A DNA stretch of 14,849 nucleotides from Gemmatimonadota bacterium (GTDB lineage Bacteria; Gemmatimonadota; Gemmatimonadetes; Gemmatimonadales; GWC2-71-9), in assembly GCA_003220975.1 (NCBI GenBank), contig QHTX01000095.1, positions 4,824 through 19,672 of the forward strand. The letters run 5' to 3'. This document shows positions 13,022 through 14,849 of the stretch, in pieces. Made by a program: the position numbers and the translations under genes. Under the pieces are notes generated by a model. The model saw only the letters and a list, made by a program, of their open reading frames with translations. It was not told the DNA's origin and did no database searches. Numbering within the stretch: position 1 is the first letter of the stretch; each line of letters begins with the position of its first letter.

Positions 13022-14479
13022 ATGGGAACCTTCCGCCCCAGCCCCGCCCTCACTTTCGACGACGTTCTCCTCGTACCGCGGCATTCCACGGTGCACCCGC
13101 GCAACGTGGACGTGCGTTCCCGCTTCACCCGCGGCATCCCGCTCAACATCCCCCTCGTGGCGGCGGCCATGGACACCGTGACCGAGGCCGAGATGGCGAT
13201 CGCCATCGCGCGCGAGGGGGGAATCGGCGTGATCCACAAGAACATGCCGATCGACCGCCAGGCCGCGGAGGTGGACCGGGTCAAGCGCAGCGAGTCGGGG
13301 ATGATCCTCCACCCCATCACCCTCGGCCCCGACCGCCCGGTGCGCGAGGCGGTGCGGCTGATGGAGCGGTTCCGCATCTCGGGCGTGCCGATCGTGGACG
13401 ATGCGGGTCGGCTGGTCGGGATCATCACCAACCGCGACCTCCAGTTCGAGCGCGAGCTGGACCGGCCGATCCGCGAGGCGATGACCCGGGACCGGCTCGT
13501 CACCGCGCCCGTGGGCACCACGCTCGACGAGGCGGAGCGGATCCTCGCGCAGCACCGCATCGAGAAGCTGCCCGTCGTGGACGCGCAGGGCATCCTGAAG
13601 GGCCTCATCACCATCAAGGACATCTTCAAGCGCCGGCGGCACCCCGACGCCAACAAGGACCAGCACGGGCGCCTCCGGGTGGCGGCGGCGGTGGGCGGCA
13701 ACGCCGAGGCGCTGGCGCGCGCCCGCGCCCTGCTCGGCGCGGGCTGCGACGTGATCGTGGTGGACTCGGCGCATGGCCACTCGGAGGGCGTGCTCAAGGC
13801 GGTCGCGTGCCTGCGGGAGGCGTTCCCCGACGCGCAGCTCGTGGGCGGCAACGTCGCCACCACGGACGGCGCGCGCGCGCTCGTCGAGCGCGGCGTCGAT
13901 GCCGTGAAGGTGGGTGTCGGGCCGGGCTCGATCTGCACGACGCGCGTGGTCACGGGCGTCGGGATCCCCCAGATCACGGCGATCCTGGACGGCGTGCAGG
14001 GAGCGGCCGACGTCCCGGTGATCGCGGATGGCGGCGTCAAGTACTCGGGGGACGTCGTCAAGGCGCTCGCCGCCGGCGCCGAGAGCGTGATGATGGGCTC
14101 GATGCTCGCGGGGACGGAAGAAAGCCCGGGCGAGTCGTTCCTGCTCGAAGGCCGGCGCTTCAAGGTGATTCGCGGCATGGGCAGCCTCGGCGCCATGGAG
14201 GAGGGCTCGGCCGATCGGTACTTCCAGGAAGGCGAGGTGTCGCCCTCCAAGCTCGTCCCCGAGGGGATCGAAGGGCGCGTGCCCTACAAGGGCCCGGTGG
14301 CCGACGTGATCTTCCAGATGGTGGGGGGCTTGCGGAGCGGCATGGGGTACTGCGGCGTGTGCGACATCAAGGCGCTCCGCAGCGAGACCGAATTCATCCG
14401 GGTCACGACGGCGGGCCTGCGCGAATCCCACCCGCACGACGTCGTGATCACCCGCGAAGCACCGAACTACAGCATTTAA
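13022..14479 (+). CDS. guaB: Inosine-5'-monophosphate dehydrogenase
   Basis: Oxidises IMP to XMP with NAD+, the committed step to GTP in the cytoplasm. The 485-aa length matches bacterial GuaB. The barrel starts at LTFDDVLLVPR. Two CBS domains are inserted at about 92-205 (ISGVPIVDDAGRLVGIITNRDL and IEKLPVVDAQGILKGLITIKD). The catalytic loop GVGPGSICTTR has Cys305, and the IMP phosphate site is IADGGVKYSGD and MMGSMLAGTEESPG. The mobile flap carries EGRVPYKGP (Arg419, Tyr422). ATG 13022 follows the upstream stop by 8 nt and lacks a strong SD. It is followed by a promoter-like sequence, so the permease downstream may be separately transcribed. GTP supply is also what MobA, MobB and the GGDEF enzyme use, but the two runs diverge, so no link should be assumed. 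Confidence 0.98.
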   Translation: MGTFRPSPALTFDDVLLVPRHSTVHPRNVDVRSRFTRGIPLNIPLVAAAMDTVTEAEMAIAIAREGGIGVIHKNMPIDRQAAEVDRVKRSESGMILHPITLGPDRPVREAVRLMERFRISGVPIVDDAGRLVGIITNRDLQFERELDRPIREAMTRDRLVTAPVGTTLDEAERILAQHRIEKLPVVDAQGILKGLITIKDIFKRRRHPDANKDQHGRLRVAAAVGGNAEALARARALLGAGCDVIVVDSAHGHSEGVLKAVACLREAFPDAQLVGGNVATTDGARALVERGVDAVKVGVGPGSICTTRVVTGVGIPQITAILDGVQGAADVPVIADGGVKYSGDVVKALAAGAESVMMGSMLAGTEESPGESFLLEGRRFKVIRGMGSLGAMEEGSADRYFQEGEVSPSKLVPEGIEGRVPYKGPVADVIFQMVGGLRSGMGYCGVCDIKALRSETEFIRVTTAGLRESHPHDVVITREAPNYSI

Positions 14480-14489
14480 CGCCTGCGCC

Positions 14490-14519
14490 TTGACAGGTCC
14501 CCGGCGGCGGGCCTACTGT
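14490..14519 (+). promoter_or_regulatory. Sigma-70-type promoter candidate upstream of the APC permease
   Basis: A perfect TTGACA (14490-14495) lies 10 bp after the guaB stop, with TACTGT (14514-14519) 18 bp downstream as a weak -10. The -35 match is striking in such GC-rich DNA. It is placed correctly for transcription of the permease, with a leader of about 40 nt. The -10 shares only 3 of 6 consensus bases. Confidence 0.5.
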
Positions 14520-14521
14520 AG

Positions 14522-14542
14522 CGGCCGTTTCTCCGACGGCCG
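14522..14542. other. 7-bp hairpin in the permease leader
   Basis: CGGCCGT (14522-14528) pairs perfectly with ACGGCCG (14536-14542) around a 7-nt loop. A pyrimidine stretch (CCTCCCCTTCCTT) follows rather than a clean T-tract, so it is a poor intrinsic terminator for guaB. If the promoter at 14490 is real, this hairpin is at the extreme 5' end of the permease mRNA, where it could stabilise the transcript. Confidence 0.4.
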
Positions 14543-14566
14543 GCCTCCCCTTCCTTAGAGGTGCGC

Positions 14567-14849
14567 ATGGATCTGCTCCGGCGGAAGAGCGTCACCGACC
14601 TGCAGAACGAAGCGCTGACCGACCACAGCCTGAAGCGCGCGCTCGGTGCGCTCAATCTGACGATGCTCGGCATCGGCGCCATCATCGGGACCGGCATCTT
14701 CGTGCTCACCGGCACCGTGGCCGCCGTCAACGCGGGGCCCGCCGTGGTGCTCTCCTTCGTCCTCGCCGGCATCGCGTCGGTCTTCGCCGCCCTGTGCTAC
14801 TCCGAGTTCGCCTCGCTCGTCCCCATGGCGGGGAGTGCCTACACCTACG
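14567..14849 (+). CDS. APC-family amino-acid permease, N-terminal part, 3' end outside window
   Basis: Ninety-four codons are visible before the window ends, with no stop. The N-terminal RRKSVTDLQNEALTDHSLKRALGALNLTMLGIGAIIGTGIF matches the start of cationic-amino-acid-transporter-type APC permeases, with GAIIGTGIFVLTG in helix 1 forming the unwound substrate-binding segment. Helix 2 follows as GPAVVLSFVLAGIASVFAALCYSEFASLVP, and then MAGSAYTY, the usual start of helix 3. A clear ribosome-binding site AGAGGTG (14557-14563) sits 3 nt before the ATG. Full-length relatives have 12-14 membrane helices. The substrate cannot be told from this fragment. Confidence 0.93.
   Translation, partial: MDLLRRKSVTDLQNEALTDHSLKRALGALNLTMLGIGAIIGTGIFVLTGTVAAVNAGPAVVLSFVLAGIASVFAALCYSEFASLVPMAGSAYTY

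Noticed and set aside
12755..14437. Open frame of 560 codons on the minus strand opposite guaB
   Set aside because: The His/Asp/Arg-rich translation has no motif, and the plus strand encodes a complete, motif-perfect GuaB.
14522..14542. Intrinsic terminator of guaB
   Set aside because: The stem is followed by a C-rich pyrimidine stretch rather than Ts, and a consensus -35 lies upstream of it.

Overview
This window is very G+C-rich, tightly packed, and uses GTG starts freely. It encodes two predicted outer-membrane beta-barrel proteins, so the organism is a diderm bacterium. Gene content (TupBC-type tungstate transport inside a molybdenum-cofactor run, ETF-quinone oxidoreductase, SH3-repeat lipoprotein-like proteins) and the style of the secreted proteins suggest Gemmatimonadota or a similar high-GC environmental lineage. 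No rRNA or marker tree is available here, so that placement is an inference. There are no tRNA or rRNA genes, CRISPR arrays, phage genes or transposases in the window.

Layout. (a) 1-1032, plus strand: the C-terminal part of an electron-transfer-flavoprotein:quinone oxidoreductase, cut by the window edge. (b) 1033-1377: a short spacer with one 7-bp inverted repeat and a small Arg-rich ORF that ends tail-to-tail with marC. (c) 11615 down to 1372, minus strand: twelve or thirteen genes in almost unbroken stop/start contact, in transcription order gpmI, outer-membrane protein, tupB-like permease, tupC-like ATPase, a pyruvoyl-tetrahydropterin-synthase-like protein, fdhD, a CoA-binding protein, a second outer-membrane-type protein, mobA (frameshifted), mobB, moeA, a membrane GGDEF protein, and a MarC-family membrane protein. 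The only real gap is about 110 bp between the PTPS-like gene and fdhD, and it is filled by a large folded palindromic element. (d) 11626-14479, plus strand, diverging from gpmI with only 10 bp between start codons: a secreted SH3-repeat protein, a DUF2281-type small protein, and guaB (IMP dehydrogenase). (e) 14480-14849: a promoter-like sequence, a hairpin, and the start of an APC-family amino-acid permease.

How the genes fit together. The core of the minus-strand run is oxyanion uptake and molybdenum/tungsten cofactor finishing. TupB/TupC import tungstate or molybdate, MoeA inserts the metal into molybdopterin, MobA attaches GMP with MobB as helper, and FdhD sulfurates the cofactor of formate-dehydrogenase-type enzymes. 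The genes for making molybdopterin itself (moaA, moaC, moaD, moaE), a TupA binding protein and any molybdoenzyme are absent from the window. Points of most interest are a PTPS homologue that keeps its metal ligands but has lost the catalytic Cys and His, two outer-membrane-type proteins embedded in the metal-cofactor run, a mobA frameshift lying exactly on a C-CCG-GGC heptamer, an ETF-QO with only three of the four Fe-S cysteines, and two related REP-like palindromes, one of them inside a coding sequence.
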